A stretch of DNA of 64,000 bases, taken from Dendrocalamus latiflorus (lineage: Eukaryota; Streptophyta; Magnoliopsida; Poales; Poaceae). A model generated the notes under the pieces. That model worked only from the letters and a program-made list of their open reading frames with translations, made no database searches and was not told where the DNA came from. The translations under genes and the position numbers were made by a program. The stretch covers positions 12,759,430-12,823,429 of the forward strand of contig CM029660.1 in the NCBI GenBank assembly GCA_017311315.1, in the 5' to 3' direction. Shown one piece after another: positions 1 to 12,373 of the stretch (position 1 is the first letter of the stretch; each line of letters starts with the position of its first letter).

Positions 1-1430
1 TAATATGTGAAATAGATGTTCATGAACTTGTGCTGATCGTTAGCTGGTTAAAAGGGTTAATGCTAACTTATTACTAATTTACTATCATATACTCCATTAC
101 ACATTGTTTAAACATGTTATTGCGTTGGAAGATATCAGCTTTTTCTTGTACCATCTAGATGTTCTGGTTGTGCAATCTAAGTACATAAGCATTGAAAAAT
201 GAGCAATTGTAGGCCTGTTTTGCTGTTGGACAAGTATAGGTTCATGGTTCTCTTCTGCAAGATTCACTAAAAGATAGCTGCAGTCTGATAAATTGACATC
301 CTTCATCATGATTTTGATATCCTTGAATTGTTGAGAGTGATCTAAGATGAGCATGCATGTCTATATATAGTTATATACACAACTACACATCAGACAAATT
401 TTTACCAGAGTAATATGCATCTGCTATATTTGGTGAGGCATTCGTTGTAGTTCTGTTCCTAAACACTTACTCAAAGTTAATTGGAAATTCTTTCAAAATG
501 ATTAGCATATTTGTTGCATGAAAGAAGAAAAAAATTATTTTGTAGGTTATTCAAGATGCACACTTAGTATTTTAAACTTTGCCACTTTGCCCATTTTCAG
601 TTAGAAACTGGAACTGAGCTGATTAAGGGTAATCTTTCCCATCTTAAACATGAATAGCGAAATTCTTCTTTCAGTTACATATGCAAACAATATGCCAAGT
701 CTCTGCCAAACGCCCAAACCATTAACCCCATACTTGTACAACTGCAGTGCATCCCCCAAAAATGGCAGCTTCACAGGAACAACAACTTATGGTTCAACCA
801 GTGCAGATTTAAGCCAAAGTTCTTCATGGCAACGCAACCTCTGGTCATTGCTCATATGCATCTTTCTATCTGTAACATTTTTTGTTGTTACACATTTCTG
901 ATGAATTTTCTTAAAACTATTGTGTGCAAGTACATGACAAACTATTGGGCGGCAGTAATGCAGTTTGGTCTCCCTGTGGTTGAAGCATTGTTTCAGGAAG
1001 CTGTGGAGAGGGGGGAAGTTCCTCTCTCTGATGCTTCCCATTTTTCTCCTGTTTCTTTAAATGAGCATTCAAAGTCCTTTCCGTCTTCGGTCACATGTAG
1101 TTGATTCAAATTTTGCTTCGGTCTTATGCCTTCATCCTTCTGTTGAATGTAAATCTCATTATAGCATATCGGCGATTACACTGACCTGTTGTACTGACGT
1201 ATATATTATGCGGGACAGCGGGAATGCAGCAATGCCCTGAATTTTGTCTCTTACATGTTAACACTGGAAGAGCTTGTCTATGAAACACTGATGACTGAGA
1301 TGTCAATATGCATTTTCAATGAATACTGTATGCACATTCGCATACATCAGCATACATGCAGGTTTATCTTAAAGTCCATTAAAAGAAAAAAAATCCTAGT
1401 ACCTACATTTCTTGCAGGTGTGATGATCAT
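1..1430. other. Unassigned spacer with exon-like ORFs
   Basis: No gene is recognised here. The plus-strand ORFs at 650-901 and 826-1104 overlap in different frames. The first ends in a hydrophobic stretch (LLICIFLSVTFFVVTHF), which could be a tail anchor. A pyrimidine tract and AG at about 590-600 and another at about 670 look like splice acceptors, so this may be the 3' end of a gene entering from the left. Neither ORF matched a family I know, and base composition is ordinary. It could equally be non-coding. Confidence 0.2.
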
Positions 1431-1827
1431 CTATGGAGGGGAAAGTTGGGCAAGCTGCCGAGTATTCTCCTGGTCAGCTCCTGAGTGGTCAACCCTGCAC
1501 CGGCAGAGGGGGCACGTTGAGTGCCAAGACAGCCACAAGTCGATGCAATCGACGTGGGCGCATGCTGGCAGCAGCTTCACCATGGCGCCGCCGACCTGAA
1601 TCCTGCCGAGGCAGACCGCGCGCTCCGTCCAGCTCGCGCCCTTGCCACTGTGCCGGACAAGCCGGTTGTACATGAACGGGGGAAGGCTCGGACTCGAAGC
1701 CACCGTGGGTGGCCGGTGCTCTGCAGATTCTCAGCCAGGAAGCACCGAGCCGGGGTGGCGTCGGTGCGCGAGGCGCTTGTACAGAGAGAAGAGGCAGAAG
1801 GCGGCGGCGACCGACCGACGCCGTGAC
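1431..1827 (-). pseudogene. Decayed RING-H2 finger (ATL-type) gene
   Basis: The minus strand keeps the second half of an ATL-type RING-H2 ubiquitin ligase. The segment SLPPFMYNRLVRHSGKG is followed by AVCLGRIQVGGAMVKLLPAC and then CIDLWLSWHSTCPLC. The fold is broken. The first zinc Cys, expected two residues before the retained Cys in AVCLG, is Arg (ERAVCLG). Three residues that should include the second ligand His are missing between CAHV and DCID. The part that should encode the membrane segment and basic stretch (about 1705-1827, with residues like FCLFSLYKR) lies in another frame and is interrupted by a stop. The two intact ATL loci at 5888-6475 and 14980-15558 lie downstream on the same strand, but this copy has a different spacer (PPFMYNR) and is not their closest duplicate. 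I infer a pseudogene; a divergent gene with an unseen intron is the alternative. Confidence 0.6.
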
Positions 1828-3285
1828 GGAGCATAAGAAGAGGAGACTGTCTGGTGACATTGCGAATTGCATCATGCTGGGAGCTGAGCTTGAAATGGGC
1901 ACTGCATAGGCTCAGGCCGAAGCACATGGTTCAATTTATGTCATCTGGTCGCGTACATGGTGGTTAATTAACATAGTAGCGAGAGCGACTATTCGTTTCA
2001 TTAATTTGGAATGTCGGTAGTACAGTTTCGTAACGAATGCAAGGTCCTTGTCTGCATCAGACCGATCACATGCCACATATTTTATCAGATTATACGAGTT
2101 CAGGGTTATGGTAATGTGTCAATGTGTCATTGACAAGGACAAGCCGATTCTATGAAAACGCTAGCCATACAGATTTGGCAACCGATCACATCAGAACTTT
2201 GTGAAGAGAGGTTGTTGGAGAGGCCTAATTCAAATAATCATTTGTTTTAAAATAAAATAATCAAATTTCTCCGTGTAGAAACAAAAAAAAAAGAGAGTCA
2301 ATTCCCTGATCGCCACCAGTAGATTGGGATGGAAAAACGCCATCCGGCAAAAATGAGTCAATTCCCGCACTAAATGTATGTACTAGGATAGATAATCAAA
2401 TTCTTTCTTTCAGTTCAATATCCGCATGGATCACAAAAATTCCAGTGTTCCAAATGGGACCATGTTGGTGATCATTTCATGTACATTTTGTGAACCAACA
2501 ATGTTATATTATTTGTGAAAATCATTGATAACTAGAAAATGGGAACGTATTGTGTGTAATCCGCATCCTGCGTGCACACAATATATTCCTCTGGAAAAAT
2601 GGAGATGTCTTGTTCCCCCGGAAAATGGAGATGTCTTGTATTTGAACACTATGCACAATTCCAAGAAAAAAGGAACACTATGCAGAATTTATCATTTTCT
2701 AGAATTTTTCTAACAATTTTTGGAATTTGTTTGATAATTATTAAGGCATTTAAGCAATTTTTAGAATTACTAACCCATTAAATAAAACCCCAACACACAA
2801 TTCCAGGAAATAAACCATAAAAGGAATATGATGCTTCCAAGGTGTACTAAGTCTAAAGTTTCACAAATTTATGGAAGTTCATATACCTAAAAACCATATT
2901 TCTAGGATTTTCTGGTAATCTTTAATGAATTTATGCTAATTAATAAGCAATTTTCAGAATTACTAATAAGCAGAAATAATATATCCAGAAAACACATAAT
3001 AATACCAAAGTGCTAAAAAGATTACAATGAAGCTCATATAATCTAAGAATTAATTTCTTTAGAGAGAAAAACAAGTCGGTTGGGCTTATTCCCTATTTCG
3101 ACAAATTTTAGGGTCAAAATTTCATGATTTGCATACCTTTCACATTGTAGAGTGATTAGTTCTGATAATGTGTTAAGAAATAATGATAATAACCTCCAAT
3201 GTAATCCACGCAACCAATCAACAGAGAATTGACGTAGAATAATTGAGGGAGAACATTAGTAATCGAAGTCTTTATTAATCATCAG

Positions 3286-3303
3286 ATCTCTCTCTCTCTC
3301 TCT
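3286..3303. repeat. (TC)n microsatellite
   Basis: About nine perfect TC units. Confidence 0.9.
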
Positions 3304-5119
3304 GTACATATGCTTATCTATTTGTAGTTAAAACTCTTTAGGGGTAGTTTCGGTATTTTCTTATCAACGTAATCTTCTGAGTTTCGTAACATGACGGTTC
3401 ATTTCGTGTAGCTCACCCAATGGTTTCGTACCATGTCATCTAGCGAATGATGATAAAATTGTTTTGTTTTACCAGTGAGAACAACTGGCCAGTATAATCA
3501 TCTTAAGACTTACAACTTACGGGTCACAGGTTCAAATTCCAAAAAGTACCAGTGCAAAATCCACACAAGTACTTGTCATCAGCCAAGGAGACAGACTGCC
3601 ACACCGTTAGGCTATTATACAGTTGGCAATGACGAAGAACTGTAGGTACTTTTTTTTATTTAGAGGGAAATCATATTGTATACAAGTATATGGAGAATTG
3701 TGGCTACAAGCGCTATCCTATGGCCCCTAATATGCATCGAGATTGGTGCGCAATTTTGTATATGTATTGTGTAAAACCACCAAAACTCCCCGTATCTCAC
3801 CAATGTCTCTTTCCTCATTCTTTCCCGTGCTCTCTCTCCACCACAGGCTATAGGAAGCCGCCGATGATCGGTTTGCCGACCAGAGTTGGGGAGGGGAGGG
3901 GGGTGGCGAGGAAAAGGAGTAGAGGAGCACCTCATTAGACAACGACCAAAGTACGTAGCAATAGAGCCAGACCCAAGCACTGGCTTCTTCGTCAACGCAA
4001 ACAATAGATTTGGTCGCCCTAATACCACCCAGCCCCGCCGGTGCCGGATCAGGCCACACCCAACCTCCCCGTGGTGCCACATCCACCTTCTTCGGCCTTA
4101 CCTGACCCTGATCATGCCATCCTTCGTCCCTTGCTGACGGTCATTAATCGCTGAGATTGGAGAAAGTGGAGTAGAGGGATGGTAAGGAAGAACAACAAAG
4201 GCCTAAATGTAATTTTCCCCAATTTTATTAAATTTTCTTATTTTTCCAATTTTCTCCTATAATTTCTTCCATAAGAAAAAGGTAGAAAATAATGTCCTGA
4301 ATGAGAACCTTTTCTATTTAAAAATTCAAAAAATGTTACGAAACAATGTTCCCAATTTTCATGACGTCAAATTTAAAAAAGGTTATATTAAAAGGATTTT
4401 CACCATTTTCATAAAAAATGTTACAAACTCCAAAAAATACAAAAATATGTATAAATTTTTTTACAAAATCCTAAATGTTTTTCAAAACAAACCCAAAAGA
4501 TGGTACGAACTCCACAACTTTTACAAAAATTGTACCTAAAAATACGACGAACTCTAAAATGTATACAGAAATAGGTACCAAAAATTGGTGAAAATATTAC
4601 AAACTCCAAAATTTTATAAAATATGCACAAAAAATGGATGTGCAATCATTGCAATGTCCTTTTCTATCAAATACATATGACTTGTAATTTTCTGTTCTCT
4701 CAAATACACGAATTTTTTTTGAACCGTATATGCGCATTTAGGATTGCTGCTTCTCTCCCATCAGCACGAATCGTAGAGCGAAATAGACGGCATAGATAGT
4801 GATGGTAGCCCCAAGCACTTGTGGGGAAACATTATCGGGGAAATCATGTAAGGATTTGAGCCTTCACGTTGCAAGAGGAGGAAAATGAGCATCCAAAAAT
4901 CCTTTTTCTGAACCTTCGCAAAGCATATATTGATAGTAAAATTGTTGTCACGTTATTCACAAATAGTGACAAAAAATTCCTCATTTTCCCTGTTTTCTAA
5001 ATATAATAACAAAACAAACGCAGAAAATTTACACTACAACCGCAATTGTACGTTGGCATTGGTGGACCTAGAAAAATTCATGGGTATTCACTTGAATACC
5101 CAAATTTTTGGCAAAAGAA

Positions 5120-5123
<4 letters not shown>

Positions 5124-5163
<40 letters not shown>
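5124..5163. repeat. (AT)n microsatellite
   Basis: About twenty perfect AT units, followed by further AT-rich sequence and a short (CA)n at about 5180. Confidence 0.9.
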
Positions 5164-5166
<3 letters not shown>

Positions 5167-5887
5167 TAAAATATATAATACACACACACTAGTAGTTGGG
5201 CTAAATACGTCCTACTCATACCCAAGAAAGAAAATAAGTGGAGTGGGGTGAAGCACACCTAGATCTGAAGAGAGGACGATGGCAATAAGTTGGAGGTGCT
5301 ACTCACTTCCCAATGCCACGCTCCTTCCCGGCTACCACGCTGCTCCCTTCCTGTCGCCCGTTCCGTACCTCCATGTTCGTTGTACCATTGCCCGCTTGCC
5401 TGCGACACCTCTTTGCTCGCCCGCACTGCCACACGCTCACCTTGCACCATGCGCCGCCTCACGCATGATTATCGTCACATCATGGCACCACGTCCACGTC
5501 CGCCGGTTGTCACTCGCCTCTAGCCTACACCTCCGCCCGCTCGCCACTCGAAGGCCGAAGTCGCCTCCCACACAGATAGCCACAAGATGAGAAATAGAAC
5601 AAATATTAGGATTTTGTTTATATCTTTACCTCTTTAGGTGTGAGGAGGGTTAAGGTGGAAAGAAAAATGGGTCTAATGTATTACATGGGCTGCGCGCGAG
5701 ATACATGGAGTGCAGGTTGAATTTATTTGCAGGCATAAAATATAGTTTTAACACAACTAATAGTATATACATCTAATATATATATTATATACCTGGTATT
5801 TTATAAATTTTTTTGAGTTTTCAGCTGAACAGCCTTGAACAATAGCAGATCTGCCCATGTTCATGCACCTCTGCACGCCGCGCGTGC

Positions 5888-6475
5888 CTAGACAGGCGGT
5901 AGCCGGCAGACGTCCGTCGTCGGGTCGGTGTCCGAGCGGCAGAGCGGGCACGTCGAGTGCGCGTCCAGCCACGGGTCGATGCACTCCACGTGGTACAGGT
6001 GCAGGCACACCGGCAGCAGCCGCACCATCTCCCCGAGCTGGAACGCGCCCAGGCACACCGAGCACGTCGACTCCTCCTCGCCGCCGCCCGTCACGTTGTG
6101 CTTCACTGACCGGCTGTACGTGAACGCCTGGAGCCCGGCCGTTGGGCTGGCGCGCCGCGGGCGGGCGTCGCAGTCCCTGCGAAGATGCAGCTCCTCATGG
6201 CCGCGCGGTCGAGGTGGTGACCGTGGCCGTGCGGCCGCAGTGGCGGCAGCGGCGGCGTGACTGTTGCGGTACCCCTTCCGGAGGCTGCACACAAAAGCGA
6301 ACACGAGCAGGGAGGCCACGACGGCGATGGCGACGCCGGCGACCGTCCCACCGGGAGACGAGGACTGACCATTCGACGGCGGCGAGCGCGGTGGACGCCA
6401 GGGCGGCGGCGGGGACAATGATCCCCGCGCCGGAGGTGGATCAAACCAGGGGAAGCCCGGCGGCACGTAAGCCAT
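5888..6475 (-). CDS. RING-H2 finger protein, ATL-type E3 ubiquitin ligase
   Basis: A 195-residue single-exon ORF with the layout of the plant ATL family of membrane-anchored E3 ubiquitin ligases. It has a proline-rich N-terminus (residues 1-40), one hydrophobic segment (VAGVAIAVVASLLVFAFVC, about 45-65), and then a basic patch (LRKGYR). The C-terminal RING-H2 finger (about 137-178) has all eight zinc ligands: CSVC, then C-x-H-x2-H in VCLHLYH, Cys in ECIDPW, and CPLC. The family's Pro and Trp E2-contact positions (CPLC, DPWL) are present. The classic GLD motif is replaced by AFTYSRSVKHNV. By family knowledge it should transfer ubiquitin from an E2 to unknown substrates at a membrane, often in stress signalling. 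The start at 6475 is the only Met before the membrane segment, and a TATA box lies 56 bp upstream. The copy at 14980-15558 is a close paralogue. Confidence 0.85.
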   Translation of the reverse strand: MAYVPPGFPWFDPPPARGSLSPPPPWRPPRSPPSNGQSSSPGGTVAGVAIAVVASLLVFAFVCSLRKGYRNSHAAAAATAAARPRSPPRPRGHEELHLRRDCDARPRRASPTAGLQAFTYSRSVKHNVTGGGEEESTCSVCLGAFQLGEMVRLLPVCLHLYHVECIDPWLDAHSTCPLCRSDTDPTTDVCRLPPV

Positions 6476-6530
6476 TGGTGCAAGTTCAACTGCAAAATAG
6501 CTAATTATTACGTTGCTGTTTGGTGCATGG

Positions 6531-6540
6531 TTTTATAATA
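6531..6540 (-). promoter_or_regulatory. TATA box of the 5888-6475 RING gene
   Basis: TATTATAAAA read on the minus strand. The following CACCAAAC and TAATTAGCTA blocks are shared with the promoter of the second RING gene. Confidence 0.55.
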
Positions 6541-6897
6541 CAAGATCTACGGCAGCTCCCTGGAAGCCAATTCTGAGGTCAAGGGGGCTAATTGCAGATC
6601 CATTTCCAAATGCGCGTTCAGGGAGAGAAAAATGATGGACATTTGGCGCGGTTTCTTTTGTTTATGCGCGAAAGCAACCGGCCAGCTGCGGTACGCCAAC
6701 GGTACGTCTTTCGTGTGAATGTGATGTGTTAATTAAAGATCAGCATGCAGAAAGAAGGTTGCATCGTGGTGTCGCTATTGGTACTGGAGCATATATGTGA
6801 ATAGGTTAATTGGTTCATGTTGAACAAAGGAGGTCAGTGGAATCTGCTAAATGGTGTTGTTGTCAGGTCGAGCGTGGTGGGCATAAATAATGGACGC

Positions 6898-6898
6898 T

Positions 6899-6934
<36 letters not shown>
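6898..6934. repeat. (ATCT)n microsatellite
   Basis: About nine perfect tetranucleotide units. Confidence 0.9.
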
Positions 6935-8645
6935 AACACACCGCCCACCGTCATGCCGCAGACGCGCTTGCGGCCCATCTCTTTTCTGGTCCATGGACCA
7001 ACTCAAAGCCACAACCTCTCCTCCTTCCTTGTCCTTTGTTGGTCTTCTTCCTTGATCTGACCAGCCGAGAGCACACCTCAACCCGACCATCTGAGAGCAC
7101 AGAGCCTCCTCTCCTTCCTTCCTCTCCCGCAACTGCCCCCACCGCCTCCTCTCCGGCAAGCTCCATCTAACCCCTCTTCTTCTTCCTCTACGATGCTCTC
7201 TTGCTCCGCCTCTGCTGCCGCCTTCTTTCTCTTTGGCAACCTTTGCGCGCCTCCACCACCACCACCCCCACCCTCACCGATCACCACTCACGACTAGCGG
7301 CCTCCTCGCCACCTCACTGCGCCGCCATCTTCCTAGCCCCCACCCTTACCTCGCCTCGCCTCGTTCGTCTTCGTGCCGCCTACCGCCGCTGCCCACCACC
7401 CTCCCCCGATCCCGGCATCAGCGGTGCCTCACGGCCCTGCCTCCCACTGCTTGGTTGCCACCTCCCTGCTCCCTCTAAACCCTGCAGTCCCAGTGAACCC
7501 TAACCCCAACCCCTTGCCACTGGTTGCTTGTCATCGTCGGAGATCTCACAACCACGGGTGGAGCTAAGTTAGGTGGCCTGATGTCACAAGACACCGAGTC
7601 CAAATTTTCTTAACAAGGATCAACATATCTAGCTCATGTGTGAACCCTTCACCCCTAACTCAGTGCACCCGGTCTATTCCTTGAAGTTCAACGAAGAGAG
7701 CACTAGTGGCCTAAATTTTAAGTAGCTAGTAACAGTCCACGAGGAACCTCCATTGTCCCTTAGCCTACAAGGCAATTATAATAGGCCCAGCTGGCTCTTG
7801 AGCTAGCCCAAGAGAGAGAACCGTAACATGTTACGGCATCTATTTGATCGATTCCTAAGCGTGTCACCTCGCATGATCGGTTAGGAGATGTACACCACGC
7901 CCACCGCATAGCCGCACCCAGCCAGGCAGCAACTAGTCACCGAAGAACAGGAGAAACTGGTGCCACTGGCCGTAGCGCCACCTGGTCCCTGTTGCCTCAT
8001 GTCCTTGCCGGCCAAAGAAAGCTTAGGTCCATTGGTCAGTATGTATTTTGCTCTAAATTTTTCTTAATTTTTTCAATTTGTTTCAAGAACATGGGCTAAA
8101 TTCACGATAATTGTTGATTTATTTTTATCAATTTGTATGGTTAATACTTAGGATTTCAGTTTAGATTTTGGAATTTTGGCCTATCTTGTTGCAAATCAGA
8201 GATAAAATTATAGTATTTGACTGCAATGACATATTTTTCTATTATATTATTCTTGGACTATTGAACTTACAAATATCTAATTGACTTTTTCAATTAATTG
8301 GTGATGATGTCATAAATGATAGACTTATTTGCTATATTGGGAAATAAAAATTGAAGAAAATTACTATTGATGTTATGGTTCGTCACTTTATGAACTTAGA
8401 ACGTAAATACTAAAATGTAATCCATTTACTTACATTTGATCATTCTACTGTTTTTTACTTCAAAACTTTAACTAATTTTGCTCTCTTTTTATAGTCCATT
8501 GAGGTTGCATGATGTATTTACCAATGCTAACCAACTTTTATTTGTGATTTCGCTCTTAGTTCCTTCAGTTTACTGCAACTAACCAATATTATTATTGAGT
8601 TTCTTCATTTTGATAAGCATTTCAACCACTAGCTCTTTATTATCA
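6935..8645. other. CT-rich then AT-rich spacer
   Basis: The CT-rich stretch 6940-7560 gives long but compositionally biased ORFs (Pro/Ser/Leu-rich on plus, Gly/Glu/Arg-rich on minus) with no motif, so I do not call a gene. The AT-rich stretch 7600-8645 shows nothing recognisable. Position 8645 is the T of the A|T target site of the adjacent Helitron. Confidence 0.5.
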
Positions 8646-8800
8646 CTAGTAGTGTGCCCGTGCTAACGCTACGGTAAAATACAAAACAAGATAAAATTTG
8701 TAAAAAATAAAACGAACAATCAGATTCATTAAGATTCACGTCTCATATATTGTATAACCAAATGGTTTTGTCACATAATGAATGTTATGAGCTATAGTAT

Positions 8801-8822
8801 ATTGCCCGTGCGTTGCAACGAA
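8801..8822 (-). other. Internal second Helitron-like 3' end
   Basis: CCCGTGCGTTGCAACG on the plus strand is the complement of the CGTTGCAACGCACGGG hairpin typical of grass Helitron 3' ends. It lies about 155 bp inside the used terminus, and a CTATAG rather than CTAG follows it on the minus strand. Confidence 0.5.
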
Positions 8823-9790
8823 ATCCAAAAAAAGATGATACATAAATATAAGGATCCTGAACTATATAATAAATATCAATATCAGCAAAACAATCATGTG
8901 TATTTTCACTCATATTTTCTCAGTGCTACCTCTAACAAAATTTCAGAATTTTCCCTACAACGTAAATGAACAGTGCCTTAACTCCCAAAAAGGTGCCTAG
9001 AAGTGATTGGTAAGTAAAACACTAACTAATGAGAACAGTGCATGCAGTGCAAGAATATATTTCACACTAACCCAATTCTATTTTCCTCCTTATTAGAGAA
9101 CTGAATTCAACAAAAGTAAGAATTAACAGTTAAGCCTTGGCAGGTTCAGTCATGAATCAATAGACAGATGAACATCTGTGGTTTCTATAAAAATCTAAAT
9201 CAAAATTCCAGATTTTGAACTACGTCATAAGGCAAGAAGCTTACAGACCTTCCGACTGTGCCAGTGAAATAATATCTGATTCAATTTCTTCAGCTACACG
9301 GAAGTAGTGCAGTCAAGATGTTAGTAGATCTACCCTAGCAATCTAGCAAGAAGGTTGAGATGATATATAAAGCGACCGAAGAGATGCCTGCTTGTCATGG
9401 CCCTCATCTGTTGAGATCTCCAGATGTTTCGCATTAAATTTGTTCTTCCAATTGGAACATCAAGTAATTGGCAGAAACTAACAATATAACATCAGCCCAC
9501 AGTTTTGTGTTACAAAGAATAGAATATGAATGCATTTTGACAGTAAAAACTTGCCTTTCAGTCACTGCACAACGGTGCTGAAGCTGAACAGATGGAAGCA
9601 AAATATAACACACTGCGACTTCAATTCATAAGGCTGACAGCTGATCAGTGCACGATCATAGCTTCTTTGGGAAACATCATTTGAGAAAAAAATGCTCTAA
9701 GAAATTAGATTTCTCAAAGGTTAGTGTACAGAACTGACGCTGGTGGTGAAGCTTATAGATCTACATATATAAACCATGGACGCAAGTGGA

Positions 9791-11925
9791 TCACAGTTCA
9801 TAAATGGGAGGTGCAGTAGGAGGATTTGCTGGGGTTGGTCTATGCCACACTTTTGCTACAATGTCTTCAGCTGATATTGAACCTGATCTGATGGCATCGA
9901 CCAGCTTCCTTTGAAGTGTCAAGAGGCCAATACGTCTTGAGACAACATATAGAACCGCCAAGGAGAAAATGAAAAATCCAATAGTCAGGATGATCCTGGT
10001 AAACACATCTAGTTAGCAATTAGCCCAACCCAGACAAAATTGTCATTACACTGGCAGAAACTTCCCTTGCAGATAAGAAATCAATATATAAACACAATAG
10101 GAGTTGGTTGAACAATTTGTTTCAGTTCTTTTGTTTGACTGGAAAACCAGAATGCAGACTATATGACCACATCATACACTGACTGGTAGTGAAGCCAGTT
10201 TTAATGATACCTACCTATCAAGAACATCTTGTCGTTGCATCGTGGAGAGCAAACCACGGGTACTCATCAGCAAAGAGCGGTGTCCTTGATATTGACCTTC
10301 AGCCTTCCGAAGAACACTTATTGATTCATCTATGTAATTTTTCAACTTAGCTCACAACTTGGCCTTGCATTACAACAGAAGAAAAGGAATAATTCTGATT
10401 CACATGTGCAACAAGAAGCAAATGACTGTACCATACTTTCTTAATAATAACAAAAAATCCTATAATTAAATATCAGTGCATATTGTGAGAAAGCTCAACC
10501 ATAAATGTACAGAAATAACTACATCCATCCCAAAAATCTACGAGCAAGCCTTTATTCTCTCCATTGTGACCCATCATATGAGTAATTTGAAGAAGATGAA
10601 GCAATATTACTCAAAAATGTAAGTTAATCTTTCTGGAAAAAGGATAATAATTACAAGTGAGCCTATTGTACATAGGGTTAATTATAATTATCAGGAAAAC
10701 GTACCAAAGGTTGCCAAGGTATTTGCACTTCTTTCCACTTCCTGTCAACATGTATAACAATTAGTATCAAATTTAAGAGCAAGAAGTCATTAGCATACAA
10801 CATATCAATTAAATCCGCAGGCTTGCTAACCTGAACCATCAATTGGTGAGATCCACGGATGCTCTCAGTGATACTTTCTGCAACAGATGTCATTCCAGCC
10901 TTTGTCCTACATCATTTAGTAGGTTAGTGTTCAATATACACACAGAAATCATATGTTGATTGGATAATAAATATAAAATGGATGGTTCTTTCACCAGTGC
11001 AATGCAATTAGATTTTGAGGGGATAGGCCCCCTATCCAAATAATACAAAAGGTTACATTAACACAACAATTCCTTATTGAACTATAATTCATAGTTGTTG
11101 TGCTAACATTGAACAATTCCTAACAGGCTAACACCACATTCATAGTTTAGATTATCGCAAGAACTAAAATTCACAAGTGATAGCCTTTGTATGCCTTTTC
11201 CAAGTACTACACTTGCAAGGAACTCCCATGAAATTGAAGAGATTATCAAACAGTCTGCAACTAACTTCTTAATTATGACCAATATATACATAAACGAAAA
11301 ACTACCTCATAGAAATCAACTTACTGGAGATTACGCCTACGGATGGTAGACTCCTCTCCACCCCCTAGAAGAAGCTCCCTCTAGAGAAAGAGCAATCACA
11401 AAGTGAGAGCACTTTAAATTACTGAGAGGCACGCATTGCTCAGGAAACAAACAATAAAATTAATATAGCATATGTTGAAACAAAATCACACACCTCTACT
11501 TCAACAGCTTTTTTAATGTTTCCTTTCGCTTGTAAGTTAGCACTCCTTAGGCTCGCACGAAGCCTGCAAACACAAAATCAGTTGGTACAAAAACTAAACA
11601 AACATGGCAATCCGGGGTGGGGGGGACTAAGAATAGCTTACTTCTGGTACTGTTCCTTCCATGACCCTAAGGTTGCCTGGCCAGACTGCACTTCTTCAAA
11701 AGTGGGTAGCTGCTCTGCCAAAAGGTCAAGCCTGCACTGCAGTGAGTTGAGCAATTGTAGTGCATCCTGTGCAGAACCATTCAACCTAAGAAGAGAACTT
11801 GCTTCCTCTGTCCCTCTTCCCATCTTCCCGCAGGATTCAATTGCAGCAATGCACTCCTCAAGTTGTGTAACTGCTTGGCTCCATTCCTGCTTCAGGTTCT
11901 CAACTGCTTGTGTGATCTCGTCCAT
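9791..11925 (-). CDS. Sec20-family SNARE protein (seven exons)
   Basis: Joined exons (minus) are 11925-11642, 11563-11494, 11380-11325, 10906-10831, 10741-10705, 10329-10215 and 9995-9791. All introns are GT-AG, all phases fit, and the 843-nt CDS gives 280 residues. Sec20 proteins are Golgi-to-ER SNAREs that act with the Dsl1/NRZ tether and the Ufe1/Use1 SNAREs. The N-terminal half is helical (MDEITQAVENLKQEW onward). The SNARE-like helix includes SVLRKAEGQYQGHRSLL and STRGLLSTMQRQDVLD, and it runs into the membrane anchor IILTIGFFIFSLAVLYVV (about residues 214-231). A proline-rich tail ends PPIYEL. Length fits plant family members. The start is the first Met in frame (11925); an upstream TTG extends the ORF only to 11946. 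The gene sits wholly inside Helitron A, so it may be a transposed copy. I see no stop or frameshift, which is unusual for Helitron cargo. Confidence 0.75.
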
Positions 11926-12373
11926 CCTAATATCTGAATTGATCAATTCAGCAGGCTTACTATGGTGCTACTCCTTGAATGGCAAGTTGGAAGATGCATT
12001 TCATTACCTGCCCAACTAAACCATTCAGAAACTGAGAGCTTGCAGTTGCATGCTCATGTGAAACTGCATTAGTGCAATGTTGTCTAATGTCATCACATAG
12101 AAATCACTACTGAGTATATTTGTCATTCCTTTCTTAATTTAGTGACATCATAATTCCAGAAAAGCTTTTTTTCAAACATTCCACCTATAACCATCCATCT
12201 CCAACCCTAGGAGCATGCATAAAATCAGAACTAACACAAGCACAACCCCAATTATACCAGTATTAGTTTCGCTCTTACCAATTAAACGCCTTCTGTGCGA
12301 TAAAACACATTGCAATCGTTGACTAAAGCACGATTAATGTAAAGTTTGTGTGGATTCTACATCAGCAGCTCAC

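Larger units (their letters stand above)
1828..5887. other. AT-rich intergenic region, no gene seen
   Basis: This is mostly AT-rich spacer. ORFs here (for example 2525-2781, 3660-4137, 5259-5590) lack recognisable motifs and are low-complexity or overlap each other on both strands. The segment 4320-4640 is a patchwork of degenerate A-rich repeats around ATGTTACAAACTCCAAAA. The CT-rich stretch at 5280-5580 looks like transposon-derived leader DNA. No RNA gene or complete transposon end was found. Confidence 0.5.

Noticed and set aside
3480..3560. tRNA/SINE-like box (GGTTCAAATTCC)
   Set aside because: A B-box-like motif exists but no A box, cloverleaf pairing, poly-T end or target duplication.
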